A stretch of 64,000 nucleotides of DNA, taken from Chthoniobacteraceae bacterium (GTDB taxonomy: Bacteria; Verrucomicrobiota; Verrucomicrobiia; Chthoniobacterales; Chthoniobacteraceae). The notes below the pieces were generated by a model that was given only the letters and a program-made list of their open reading frames with translations, made no database searches and was not told the origin of the DNA. The stretch lies in assembly GCA_028293625.1 (NCBI GenBank), contig JAQGOL010000025.1:418919-482918 (forward strand), in the 5' to 3' direction. A program made the position numbers and the translations under genes. This document shows, one piece after another, positions 16,808 through 25,588 of this stretch; position 1 is the stretch's first letter; every line of letters starts with the position of its first letter.

Positions 16808-19800
16808 TTACTGGGAAATCACCTGGACGGCGTTCCAATTTGAGCCATCCACAATGGGCACGAAGGCGAGCTGCGGTCCTGGCTGGGGAATCACCTGAGT
16901 GTTGTTTTCAACCGTGACCGAGTCAATTCGTTGGGCAACAATCCCATAAGCGCTCTGAGTGGGCGTTACCGATCCTTTAACAATCACGCTCGCAATCCTC
17001 GAGAGAAGCGGGCTCGAGGCGTTCTTGGGTCCATCATCGAGCGTCCCAAAACGGCCGTCTGCCCCCGGGACGGCACCCGCGACGATATCGGTGGCCTCAA
17101 TAGTTCCGCCGATGAGCACCTTGCCGATCTGGGCACCGGAATTTAAAGCGACTCCAAGGCGCGCGACACCGAGAAGTTTCCCGCTGCTATCGACGGTGAA
17201 CGCATCGCGGTAGCCGGCCAGGATTTCCGCAAATTTGACCGAAGCGCCGGCGTGGGTGGCAAGCGTGATCGACTTAAAACTATCGGCGGAGATCAGCGCC
17301 GAAAACCCTTCGTTGCCAGTCACGCTGCCGGCGATTGTCAGTGATCCGATTCCGCCCGAGACAAGGATGGCGCCGCTGGCGGCAAGCCTTCCCGCATTGA
17401 CGCCGGTGCCATCGGTTCCCGCCACCAGATCACCCCCGACCGTCACCGAGGAGATCTGCGCCGCCTTGATAAAGCCTGAGCGGATAAGCGTCTTGTTGAC
17501 GGTCGAATTGCCGCCCTTGATATCTCCGTTGACGACGATTTTGCCAAGATTTCCCTCCGCGGTGATCCCGCCCGAGTCGTTGCCGGTGCCGCCAAGGATA
17601 TCGCCATCAATCCGGATGCTGGAGGAAGCGACAAACCCGATCGCGCCGCTGAGGCTGCCGGCACCACCCACCAGGTTTTTCCCGATCACGATAGACGCAA
17701 TATTTCCATTGGTCTGAATGGAACCGCTGTTTGGAGAGACGCCGCCTTGCAGATTGCCTTCCACGATCACTTTGCCAATGCCTTGACTGGCGAAAATGCT
17801 GCCCGAAACCACCAGTTCATCCGAAGTGGAGGCCGCGCCTGCGGTATCGCCCTTCACATCGCCGTGGACTGTCACATTTCCCAACCGGCCACCATTGGCG
17901 ATCACTGTGCCCGAGTGTAAACCGCTGCCTCCCTGCAGGCTGCCAAGGCTGATATTGCCGATGCTTATCGCCTGGATTAATCCTGAGCTGTCCGCGGTTC
18001 CGCCGATCACGGCTCCCGTCACGGAAACCTTTCCAATCGTCGCTCCTGAATTCACATCGCCAAGAATCTGAGCACTGTTGGCGGAAGCCCCTCCTACAAT
18101 ACTGTTTATTGCCGCGCTTTTTAACGTTCCGGTAAATGAAATCAGACCGAGACCGTATTCGGTTCCCCCCGTGACCGCCGCTTTGACCGGGCCAAGCGTG
18201 CCGCCGATGTTTAAAGAGCCGATATCGCCAAACTTGCCTCCGTAAATGTAAAGCGCGCCGGCGAAATCATCGTGCACGATCATTTTGCCAACCGATGAGA
18301 TAATCAGGCTCGTGCTGGGAACCACCGTTCCGCCGGAAAGCGGCATTGTCCCGGAGACCGCACCGAAAGAGCCGACCTCCAGCTTGCGAACGGCGGAACT
18401 AATGAAGTTGTCGCCGCTATCAATCCGGGCCAGATCGCCTTGAATAAAAACCTTACCGAGATCGATACCGTCGGTGAAACGGAAAAGGTTCTGATCAGGG
18501 ATCACCGCCTTGATCCAGCCGACATTGACTTTTCCATCAGCCAGCCCGCCCTGGGATGCGTCGGGGAAATCAACGGCCGCCCTGGCGGTGACGCTCAGGT
18601 TGGCGTGGGAGAACTGTGATTGCCCGGATAAGTCAATGAGCTGGAGCTGTTTGCCGCCGACCGTGCTCTTTGCCCCAAAAGTGAGGTGTCCTGTCAGATT
18701 ACCTTTGGAGACCTTCACCGTCGCCACATCGCCATCCACGTCCATGTATTGGACCGTGCGGCCATCGGGCGAAATGAGCATGTCATCGTTGTAGATGAAT
18801 CCCATGGCTTTTGTATCAAGCCCCACCACCGGCGCATCATTGCCTTCAAAAGCGCTCAACTCCATGCCAAAGGTCTTGGTAACGCCATTTTCAAAAGCGT
18901 TGTTACCAATCACCGGGACAGGCACGTCGATAAACGTTTGCCCGGCAGGAATCGTATAGGTTGTAGGCAAAAGCTCGGTGTAATCGGTCCCCGGCCTGGC
19001 ACTTGTAATTCCCCGAATGGTTGCCGCCGTAAAACTAATCGGCACAGCGGCTGCCGCACTCAGTTCCACCCGGAACGTTGCCGATGTCGTCACACCGGCG
19101 TCGCCTTCAATCACCTTCGCGTCTTTGATGCTGATGCCGAATATGCTGTCGCCAGCGTCTTCAAGGATCGACACACTCCCCGTGCCTTTTATCACCGCCC
19201 CATTCTGGGCATTGCTAAGCGCAACCTGGAAGGTTTCAGTCCCTTCCTTGAACGTGTCGCCATTGACCGTCACGCTGATGGTCTTGACGGTTTCATTCGC
19301 CGCGAAACTCAATGTGCCCTGGCCCGCCACGTAATCGGCCGACGCGCTCCCATCGCTCACTCCATCCTTGGCTGTTCCATCGACCGTGTTCCAATCGACC
19401 GTCACCGCCTTGCTCAGGTCGCCCGAGCGCGTTACAGTGAACGTTTTAACAACGGTTCCTGAATCACCCTCCTGAAGCGAAATATCGTCTATGTTCAGCA
19501 GCGCTTTTTCGGTAATGATGCCGGTCGCGGTTCCCACTGCGATTCCCGCATTCTGGGCGCCACTGAGGGTTACCGTAAAATTCTCATCCGATTCGGCAGT
19601 CGTGTCGGCCTTCGTCTTTACCGTGATCGTCTTGGTTAGTTCGTCCGGTCCAAAGACAAGAGTCCCCTTTGAGAGCTCATAATCGGTCCCTTCAGTTGCC
19701 GTCCCTGCCTGAGTGGTGTAATCGACCGTCACCGTGCCGGTTGGCGCGTGGTCAAGCGTGACGGTGAAAAGACTGCTGCCGCCTTCAAGAATGACCGGCG

Positions 19801-22800
19801 GCCCGGAGATGCGCAAAGAGGCGTCATCATTTGTAATAGTGCCGCTGCCCTCGGATGCGGCTCCCAGCGTCGCCCCGGTGGGCGCGCTCAATTTGGCACT
19901 GAATGTTTCATCGGCCTCGCCGCGCGTATCGCCGAGCACATCGACCGAGAAGATCTGCGTCAGCGGGCCGCCGGGTGCGAAGGTAAACGTTTGTGTCTTT
20001 GAGACATAATCGTTATCACCGGTAGTGGCCGTCCCATCACTGGTTGACACCACGACAGTCACGGCTTCACTACTTGGACCCGAAAGACGCACGATGAAAT
20101 CCGCGTGTGTAATTCCCGATGGGCTTCCCTCGAGCACCGCCTGATTATCAATCGACACCCTGGGAGCCGCATCGTCATCTGTGATGGTCCCGATACCGTT
20201 CGTGGCTGAAACACCGGCGCCGCCCGCGGTCACCGCGGAAAGTTTCACGCCAAAGGTCTCGGTGCCTTCGTGAATCGAATCGTCAATGATCGGAATGGAA
20301 ATTGTCTTGGTGGTCTCTCCCTTGGCAAAGGAAATCAGGCCGCCCAATACCGCGGTAAAATCGCTGCCTGCCAGCGCCGTGCCATTCACCGTGTCGTAAC
20401 CGGCGCTCACATCGCGGCCAAGCGGCGCGCTCAAATGCGCGGTAAAGACCGCTTGTTTTACTCCGCCAACGCCCTCCACCACCGTCACCGGATCAATGCT
20501 CACCGTCGGATCGACGATTGTCGCGGTCGCCGAAGCCTCCAGAAGGGTCGAACTCGTCAGCTTGATTTTAAAGGTCTCGCTCGATTCCAGAGTTGAGTCC
20601 GCCAGGATCGGCACACGGATTGTTTTAGTCGTTTCGTTGGCCGCAAATGTCAGATCCCCGCTTGTCTCGGTATAATCAAGTCCCTTAAGCGCGGACCCAT
20701 CCTCGGTTGCAAAATGGATCACTGTGCCGGCGGCAGCCTTGTCCAGCGTCACGGTGAAGACCGCTTCAGGGGCGCCGGTCGAACCTTCAATCACCGTCGG
20801 ATTTGAGATGGTTACCTTCGGCTCGTCATCAAGGATCTCGCCGGTGGCCGTGCCGCGTGAGGCAAGGATTTCCGCGCCGGTGGCCGATTTTAGTTCAAGG
20901 GTAAATTTCTCGTTGGCCTCCGCGATCGAATCCGGACGCACCGCAATCGAAATGGTTTTACTGGTTTCCCCCTTGGCAAAGGTAATCGTCTGGTCGATGG
21001 CGGCCGTGTAATCGCCCGATGTGGCGGTCCCATCCTTGGTCGAATATGTCACCGTTACGGGCGAGTCGCCGCCGCCGATGAGTTCAACCACAAAACTGGC
21101 AAAACCCCCGGCGGAAGGGGCGCTGCCTTCGGTAACGGAAACCAGCGAGCTGGTTGTTTTAAAAGCAACGACCGGCTTGTCGTTTGTAATCGTCCCGGTG
21201 CCGGTCGCCGTCCCAAGCGTTCCGTTTACCACTTCGCTCAGTAGCGCGGTGAAATTTTCCGCAAGCTCCGCATCCGTATCGCCACGCACTTTTACTGAAA
21301 AGGGAACGCTCGTTTCCCCCGGCGCAAATGTGAGTGTTGTGATCGGCACACTCACGTAATCCCCGCTCGTCGCATCGCCCTTATCATCCGGTGTCCCGCC
21401 GATCGCGGTGCCATCGGCCGTTTTCACTTTCACCGTTACCACTTCGGTCGAGGGATTGCTCAGCGATACCATGAAAGTAGCCAGCTTGGTCTCGCCAACG
21501 GCTCCTTCCTGGACCGTGACATTTCCAATGCTCACCACCGGCTTCGAATCGTCATCAGTAATCGTCCCCGTCCCGGTTTTTGCCGCTGCCACAATGCCCG
21601 CTCCGCTCGCGCCGGAGAGTTCCACCGTAAAGGTTTCGTTTGTTTCAAAAAGCGTGTCGCCCACGATCGGAACGCTGATGGTCTTCGTCGTCTCCGCCGG
21701 AAGCATCCTGGTGGGATCGTTCGGAAAAGCCGGGTCATGCCGCGCCGGAAGGAATGTCAGGGTGCCGGTCGAAGCCGTGTAATCGGTGCCCGCCGTCGCA
21801 GAGCCATCTTTGGTGGCGTAATTCACCGTGGCAGTCTCCGCGCCCGGACTTAAAAGCGTGACCTCAAAAAGCGCCTCACGAACCCCGTTGTTTCCCTCCA
21901 CGATCGCCACGGCGTTCCCGATCTTGAATGCCGCATCGTCATTGACAATGGTTCCCGTGGCATCAGCCCTGGCGATCGTTGAGTTGGTCACATCTGAGAG
22001 ATGGACCGAAAAGGTCTCGTCCGGTTCGCCCAACGCGTCGTGCGTGATTGCAACATCGACAATCTTGACGGTTTCACCCGGCGCAAAGACGAGCGTTTCA
22101 TCGCCGAGCGCAGTATAATCGCTCTCAAAGGAGGCAGTTCCATCCAGCGTGGCGCGGTGCACAGTCACCGTCTCAGTCGATGGCGAGGAAAGAATGACCT
22201 TGAAAATGGCATGCGAAGCGCCGGCGCCGGTCCCTTCCACGATCGTGACATCGCCGATTGAAAGGCTCGGCTTCACATCATCGCTAAGAATCGACATCGT
22301 CGCGTGGCCTGCCGCCTCCGGAACCGTCGCGTTTTGATCCGCACTCGCGATCGCGACAGTGAAAGTCTCGGCCACGCCGGGCTCGTAGATGGTGTCGTTG
22401 TTTGTGACAACACCGATCGTTTTAACATCCTGCCCCGGGAGAAACACAAGGGTCCCGCTCACCGCCGTGTAATCGCTTCCAGCCTCGGCCGTTCCATTGC
22501 CAGTCGTGTAAGAGACCGTCACCGGCAGATCCGATTGATTGGACAACTTTACCTCAAACTTTGCCGTGCCGCCCTCTGCAATGCTTGTGCCGGTTGCAGG
22601 CGTTAAATTCACGATCGAAACCGTCGGCAGGGCGTCATCGTTTGAAAGCACAACCGCTACGCTCGATTTTGCCGGATCAAGCACCGAGTGCGTCGGCTCC
22701 GACAGCGTGACATTAAAGGTTTGGGTCTCCTCATACCTCGTATCGCCGTTGACCGTGATCGAAAACGTTTTGGAGGTTTCGCCTTCCGCAAATGTCAGCA

Positions 22801-23374
22801 CCTGGTTTGCCGCCACATAATCGCTCGCATCGCCGCCCGATTTCGCAGAGCCATCGCTTGTTGTATATCGGACGGTTAATCCTCCGGCCGGCGCCGGCTT
22901 GGTTAAGTTGACCGTAAATTCTACCGCGTGCGCCGCATTCCCTTCATTGCTCACATCGGGACCGCTCAGCGATATCACCGCTTCGTCATTCTGAATGATT
23001 GCGTCGGCGCTCGATTTGGCCGAATCGAGCGATGCCGAAGTGCTCGCATTCGAGAGTTGCACCGAGAAAGTTTCATCCGCCTCGCCTTTGATGTCGCCCT
23101 TGACCAGGACGGAAATGGTTTTTTCGAGCGAACCCTCTTCGAAAGTAAGCAATCCATCAACGCTCGTATAATCATCGTCAGCAAGCGTTGCTGTGCCGTC
23201 TTTTGAGGCGTAATGCACCGTGATGCCACCCGCTGGCGCCGCTTCGGAAAGGCTTACCTTGAACAAAACCGTCTTTACCCCTGTGTCGCCCTCGGAAAAA
23301 GGGTTCGGCCCGGCAATGGAAATGAGGGCAGCCGGCGCAATGCGGGCCTCGAGTGGTTCAATCAAATGATTCAT
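16808..23374 (-). CDS. Giant surface protein: LEPR-like motif, 13 Calx-beta repeats, beta-helix
   Basis: The 2188-residue protein begins MNHLIEPLEARIAPAAL, a variant of the LEPR-XLL N-terminal motif known from planctomycete and verrucomicrobial surface proteins. Thirteen Calx-beta domains of about 105-120 residues follow, each with an opening such as VSI-x-VTVVEG, a central DYT(A/E)..GTLTF and an ending DETFSV-L-S (to about residue 1480). Calx-beta domains bind calcium and are common in adhesins. The rest has repeats of the pattern IG-x-L-x-x-x-G-x-(I/L)-x-x-V-x-V-x-G, expected to form a parallel beta-helix. No C-terminal anchor or PEP-CTERM is seen. The ATG at 23374 is chosen because it places the LEPR-like motif at the N-terminus; a TTG at 23428 would add 18 basic residues. 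Likely cell-surface or matrix adhesin. Confidence 0.88.
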   Translation of the reverse strand: MNHLIEPLEARIAPAALISIAGPNPFSEGDTGVKTVLFKVSLSEAAPAGGITVHYASKDGTATLADDDYTSVDGLLTFEEGSLEKTISVLVKGDIKGEADETFSVQLSNASTSASLDSAKSSADAIIQNDEAVISLSGPDVSNEGNAAHAVEFTVNLTKPAPAGGLTVRYTTSDGSAKSGGDASDYVAANQVLTFAEGETSKTFSITVNGDTRYEETQTFNVTLSEPTHSVLDPAKSSVAVVLSNDDALPTVSIVNLTPATGTSIAEGGTAKFEVKLSNQSDLPVTVSYTTGNGTAEAGSDYTAVSGTLVFLPGQDVKTIGVVTNNDTIYEPGVAETFTVAIASADQNATVPEAAGHATMSILSDDVKPSLSIGDVTIVEGTGAGASHAIFKVILSSPSTETVTVHRATLDGTASFESDYTALGDETLVFAPGETVKIVDVAITHDALGEPDETFSVHLSDVTNSTIARADATGTIVNDDAAFKIGNAVAIVEGNNGVREALFEVTLLSPGAETATVNYATKDGSATAGTDYTASTGTLTFLPARHDPAFPNDPTRMLPAETTKTISVPIVGDTLFETNETFTVELSGASGAGIVAAAKTGTGTITDDDSKPVVSIGNVTVQEGAVGETKLATFMVSLSNPSTEVVTVKVKTADGTAIGGTPDDKGDATSGDYVSVPITTLTFAPGETSVPFSVKVRGDTDAELAENFTALLSEVVNGTLGTATGTGTITNDKPVVAFKTTSSLVSVTEGSAPSAGGFASFVVELIGGGDSPVTVTYSTKDGTATSGDYTAAIDQTITFAKGETSKTISIAVRPDSIAEANEKFTLELKSATGAEILASRGTATGEILDDEPKVTISNPTVIEGSTGAPEAVFTVTLDKAAAGTVIHFATEDGSALKGLDYTETSGDLTFAANETTKTIRVPILADSTLESSETFKIKLTSSTLLEASATATIVDPTVSIDPVTVVEGVGGVKQAVFTAHLSAPLGRDVSAGYDTVNGTALAGSDFTAVLGGLISFAKGETTKTISIPIIDDSIHEGTETFGVKLSAVTAGGAGVSATNGIGTITDDDAAPRVSIDNQAVLEGSPSGITHADFIVRLSGPSSEAVTVVVSTSDGTATTGDNDYVSKTQTFTFAPGGPLTQIFSVDVLGDTRGEADETFSAKLSAPTGATLGAASEGSGTITNDDASLRISGPPVILEGGSSLFTVTLDHAPTGTVTVDYTTQAGTATEGTDYELSKGTLVFGPDELTKTITVKTKADTTAESDENFTVTLSGAQNAGIAVGTATGIITEKALLNIDDISLQEGDSGTVVKTFTVTRSGDLSKAVTVDWNTVDGTAKDGVSDGSASADYVAGQGTLSFAANETVKTISVTVNGDTFKEGTETFQVALSNAQNGAVIKGTGSVSILEDAGDSIFGISIKDAKVIEGDAGVTTSATFRVELSAAAAVPISFTAATIRGITSARPGTDYTELLPTTYTIPAGQTFIDVPVPVIGNNAFENGVTKTFGMELSAFEGNDAPVVGLDTKAMGFIYNDDMLISPDGRTVQYMDVDGDVATVKVSKGNLTGHLTFGAKSTVGGKQLQLIDLSGQSQFSHANLSVTARAAVDFPDASQGGLADGKVNVGWIKAVIPDQNLFRFTDGIDLGKVFIQGDLARIDSGDNFISSAVRKLEVGSFGAVSGTMPLSGGTVVPSTSLIISSVGKMIVHDDFAGALYIYGGKFGDIGSLNIGGTLGPVKAAVTGGTEYGLGLISFTGTLKSAAINSIVGGASANSAQILGDVNSGATIGKVSVTGAVIGGTADSSGLIQAISIGNISLGSLQGGSGLHSGTVIANGGRLGNVTVHGDVKGDTAGAASTSDELVVSGSIFASQGIGKVIVEGNLQGGVSPNSGSIQTNGNIASIVIGKNLVGGAGSLSGAIGFVASSSIRIDGDILGGTGNDSGGITAEGNLGKIVVNGDIKGGNSTVNKTLIRSGFIKAAQISSVTVGGDLVAGTDGTGVNAGRLAASGAILVSGGIGSLTIAGSVTGNEGFSALISADSFKSITLATHAGASVKFAEILAGYRDAFTVDSSGKLLGVARLGVALNSGAQIGKVLIGGTIEATDIVAGAVPGADGRFGTLDDGPKNASSPLLSRIASVIVKGSVTPTQSAYGIVAQRIDSVTVENNTQVIPQPGPQLAFVPIVDGSNWNAVQVISQ

Positions 23375-23539
23375 AGGAGGGGTGGACCGGCGTGGGAAAG
23401 ACCGCGAAAAGTAGCGTCCCGCCTTCAAGCGTCAAGGGGATGAATAAACAATTTAGCCAGCAGGCGGGGAAGCGCGCCGGCGCGCATGGACTCAAATAAA
23501 ATCGGCATCCCCTGGCAACTACCGATTGAACCCCGTTAT

Positions 23540-24205
23540 TTAAACATCCACTTGATCCCGCTCCATGACCGGCGCCGGCTCGGGCCGGCGCTGGAGAAGC
23601 GTCTGGAACCTCAGCCGTTCGGTCTCAAACGCTTCCTCGCTTTGCGTAACGGGGACTTGGTGAAGATGATCGAAAATGATCTCGATACTGGAAAACGGTT
23701 TGGGAATCATAAACCCGTCCCAGCTTTTGAGCTGCCAGAAGCTTGAATAAGTCACGTGGATCGGCACCACGCATCCCTCGGTGATTTGCGCCAGTTTGAT
23801 CACTCCGGGATTGATATGATACCGGGGGCCGCGCGGGCCATCCGGGGTGATCGCCATGATCGAACCGGCCTCAATGGCGCGCTTCATTTCAATCAGCGCC
23901 CGGCCGCCGCCACGCGAACTGGAGCCGCGCACCGCCCGAATCCCAAATCGCTCCATGAGCGCCGAGATGATTTCGCCATCCCTGCTCGCGCTCGCCAGAG
24001 CCGAACCGGCGCGGCCGGGAAAAAAGCGCTGATACATATAAGCCATCACAAACAGGCGATTGTGCCAGAACGTCCATAAGAGCGGCCGCTTTGGCGGAGT
24101 CTGCAAAACGCCGGCATGATCGATCAGTTTAAAACGCACCGTGGCCAGCCAGACGCGCATGATCATCGAACCAATCCAGGCGATCGAATCGGCTTTTTTT
24201 ATCAT
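23540..24205 (-). CDS. DUF374 lysophospholipid acyltransferase family protein
   Basis: The 221-residue protein has the pattern of the DUF374 branch of lysophospholipid/lipid A acyltransferases: WTFWHNRLFVMAY (HxxxxD-like block, here HNRLF), SASRDGEIISALMERFGIRAVRGSSSRGGG, ITPDGPRGPRYHINPGVIKLAQ and VVPIHVTYSSFWQLKSWDGFMIP. It should act at the inner membrane on lipid acylation; the acceptor is unknown. The ATG at 24205 overlaps the ubiX stop by 4 bases (ATGA), showing translational coupling. An in-frame extension to 24511 lies inside ubiX in another frame and is rejected. Confidence 0.88.
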   Translation of the reverse strand: MIKKADSIAWIGSMIMRVWLATVRFKLIDHAGVLQTPPKRPLLWTFWHNRLFVMAYMYQRFFPGRAGSALASASRDGEIISALMERFGIRAVRGSSSRGGGRALIEMKRAIEAGSIMAITPDGPRGPRYHINPGVIKLAQITEGCVVPIHVTYSSFWQLKSWDGFMIPKPFSSIEIIFDHLHQVPVTQSEEAFETERLRFQTLLQRRPEPAPVMERDQVDV

Positions 24206-24759
24206 TCGGTTTCCGCCCAGCGATAAGCGCCGGGATCCGGGAGGCCGAGCTGGCTGAGAATGCGCGACACCACCGTGTCCACAAGTTCTTCCACGGTGCA
24301 CGGCCGGCTGTAAAAAGAGGGAGAGGCAGGGAGGACAACCGCGCCGGCCTCGGTGACCGCCACGACATTTCGGGCGTGAATGAGGTTCCACGGCGTTTCC
24401 CGCGCGACAAGAATCAGTTTGCGGCGTTCCTTTAAAAAGACATCGGCGGCGCGCAGGATCGTGGTATCGGCGATGCCGGCGGCGATTCGGCCAAGTGTTC
24501 CCATTGAGCACGGGACAACCACCATCGCGTCAAACCGGGTGGAACCGCTCACAAAGGGGACATTCATCGTCTTGTCGCTATGATGAATGACCCCTTCAGG
24601 CATCATCAGTTTGCCGCCATCAAGCTCCTCGTGGACGACCTGCCGGGCAAAAGCGCTCAACACCACGTGCACCTCGTGCTCCTTCATGTCGATTTTTTCC
24701 AGCAACCGCTGGAAATAAATCGCTCCACTGGCCCCGGTGGCGGCAATCACCAGCTTCAT
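24202..24759 (-). CDS. ubiX: UbiX-family flavin prenyltransferase
   Basis: UbiX joins dimethylallyl phosphate to FMN to make prenyl-FMN, the cofactor of UbiD decarboxylases. The 185-residue protein has the N-terminal FMN-binding pattern VIAATGASGAIYFQRLLE, the middle VVVPCSMGTLGRIAAGIADT and the late LILVARETPWNLIHARNVVAVTEAGAVVLPA, split here only for length. All are standard for the family, as is the size. It is coupled by 4-base overlaps to both neighbours (membrane-anchored protein upstream, acyltransferase downstream). No ubiD gene is in the window. Confidence 0.95.
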   Translation of the reverse strand: MKLVIAATGASGAIYFQRLLEKIDMKEHEVHVVLSAFARQVVHEELDGGKLMMPEGVIHHSDKTMNVPFVSGSTRFDAMVVVPCSMGTLGRIAAGIADTTILRAADVFLKERRKLILVARETPWNLIHARNVVAVTEAGAVVLPASPSFYSRPCTVEELVDTVVSRILSQLGLPDPGAYRWAETE

Positions 24760-25442
24760 TGCGTGATCGGGGCCGGTTGGGAACCGGATTCGGGCGTATT
24801 ATCGGAAGCCTGCTTTTTAAGATAGGCCTGCATTGAAGAAGTCCATTTTCCCCAATCATTGCCAAAATCGCCATCGAGAAAAATCTGCAAATCAGTCAGC
24901 GCCTCCTCGTGATGAGGATGGTTGGGCAGCTTGGCGATTTCAAGCAAGGTAGGAAGTTTAACCGCGTCGTCCCGGTTCATCAGATCCGTGACAAACACAT
25001 CGAGCACTTCTTCCGGAAGACTGGTGTTTTTAACCAGCGGCAGCACCCGGTTGTAATCCTTGTCCAGAATCAGATTGGAGATGTGCTGGGCCGCTTCCGA
25101 TTGCCCTTCAGCCGGCAAGGTGGGCAGCATATTGATTAAAATCTGCGCCGTTTCCGTTTCCGCGATATTCGAGCGCAACAGCTGATCGATCTTCAGTTCC
25201 CATTCCGCCGCGGGAACCGCCGGCTTCGCCACGGGCGCCGCAACAGCCTTGGGCGTCGCGCTTTTTACCAATGAAGGTGGTGGATTGACGGGGATCGTGG
25301 TGAAACCCGGTTCCGTCTTTGCCACGGGAATCACTTCCACTGGTGCCGCAGCGGGGCCTGATTCTTTCTGCAAAAACCAGATCGCGCCAATGCAAATGGC
25401 GAAGACCACAACGGCAAGAATGGCGATTGAACGAGGTTTCAT
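24756..25442 (-). CDS. Membrane-anchored helical protein upstream of ubiX, unknown function
   Basis: I do not recognise a family. The 228-residue protein has one N-terminal transmembrane segment (AILAVVVFAICIGAIWFL, about residues 6-23), a Pro/Ala/Val-rich linker (about 28-80), then a helical domain (about 85-205) with acidic and leucine-rich helices, for example AEGQSEAAQHISNLILD. The C-terminal tail is polar (PESGSQPAPITQ). It should sit in the periplasm anchored to the inner membrane. The stop overlaps the ubiX start by 4 bases. The ATG at 25442 directly precedes the membrane segment and is preferred to the longer in-frame start at 25526. Confidence 0.75.
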   Translation of the reverse strand: MKPRSIAILAVVVFAICIGAIWFLQKESGPAAAPVEVIPVAKTEPGFTTIPVNPPPSLVKSATPKAVAAPVAKPAVPAAEWELKIDQLLRSNIAETETAQILINMLPTLPAEGQSEAAQHISNLILDKDYNRVLPLVKNTSLPEEVLDVFVTDLMNRDDAVKLPTLLEIAKLPNHPHHEEALTDLQIFLDGDFGNDWGKWTSSMQAYLKKQASDNTPESGSQPAPITQ

Positions 25443-25588
25443 AAAATGTGACTGAAGTGAACGAACAGGATTTATCAACTGACCAAGGGAGATTCCCCGG
25501 CTCCCGCCCCCTGCGCAAGAGCCCATCTCAATTTCTTAGGGCCGACTTCTTCAGCCTCCCTTCTTCCAAGCGCTCGAACCGGGCGGCA

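Noticed and set aside
17235..22820. Many long open frames on the plus strand over the Calx-beta gene
   Set aside because: The minus-strand frame has 2188 codons with clear repeated Calx-beta domains; the plus-strand frames have no recognisable domains and arise from its codon bias.
23375..23428. 18-residue N-terminal extension of the Calx-beta protein from TTG 23428
   Set aside because: The LEPR-like motif sits at the very N-terminus in related proteins; the extension is basic and not signal-like enough to prefer a rare start.
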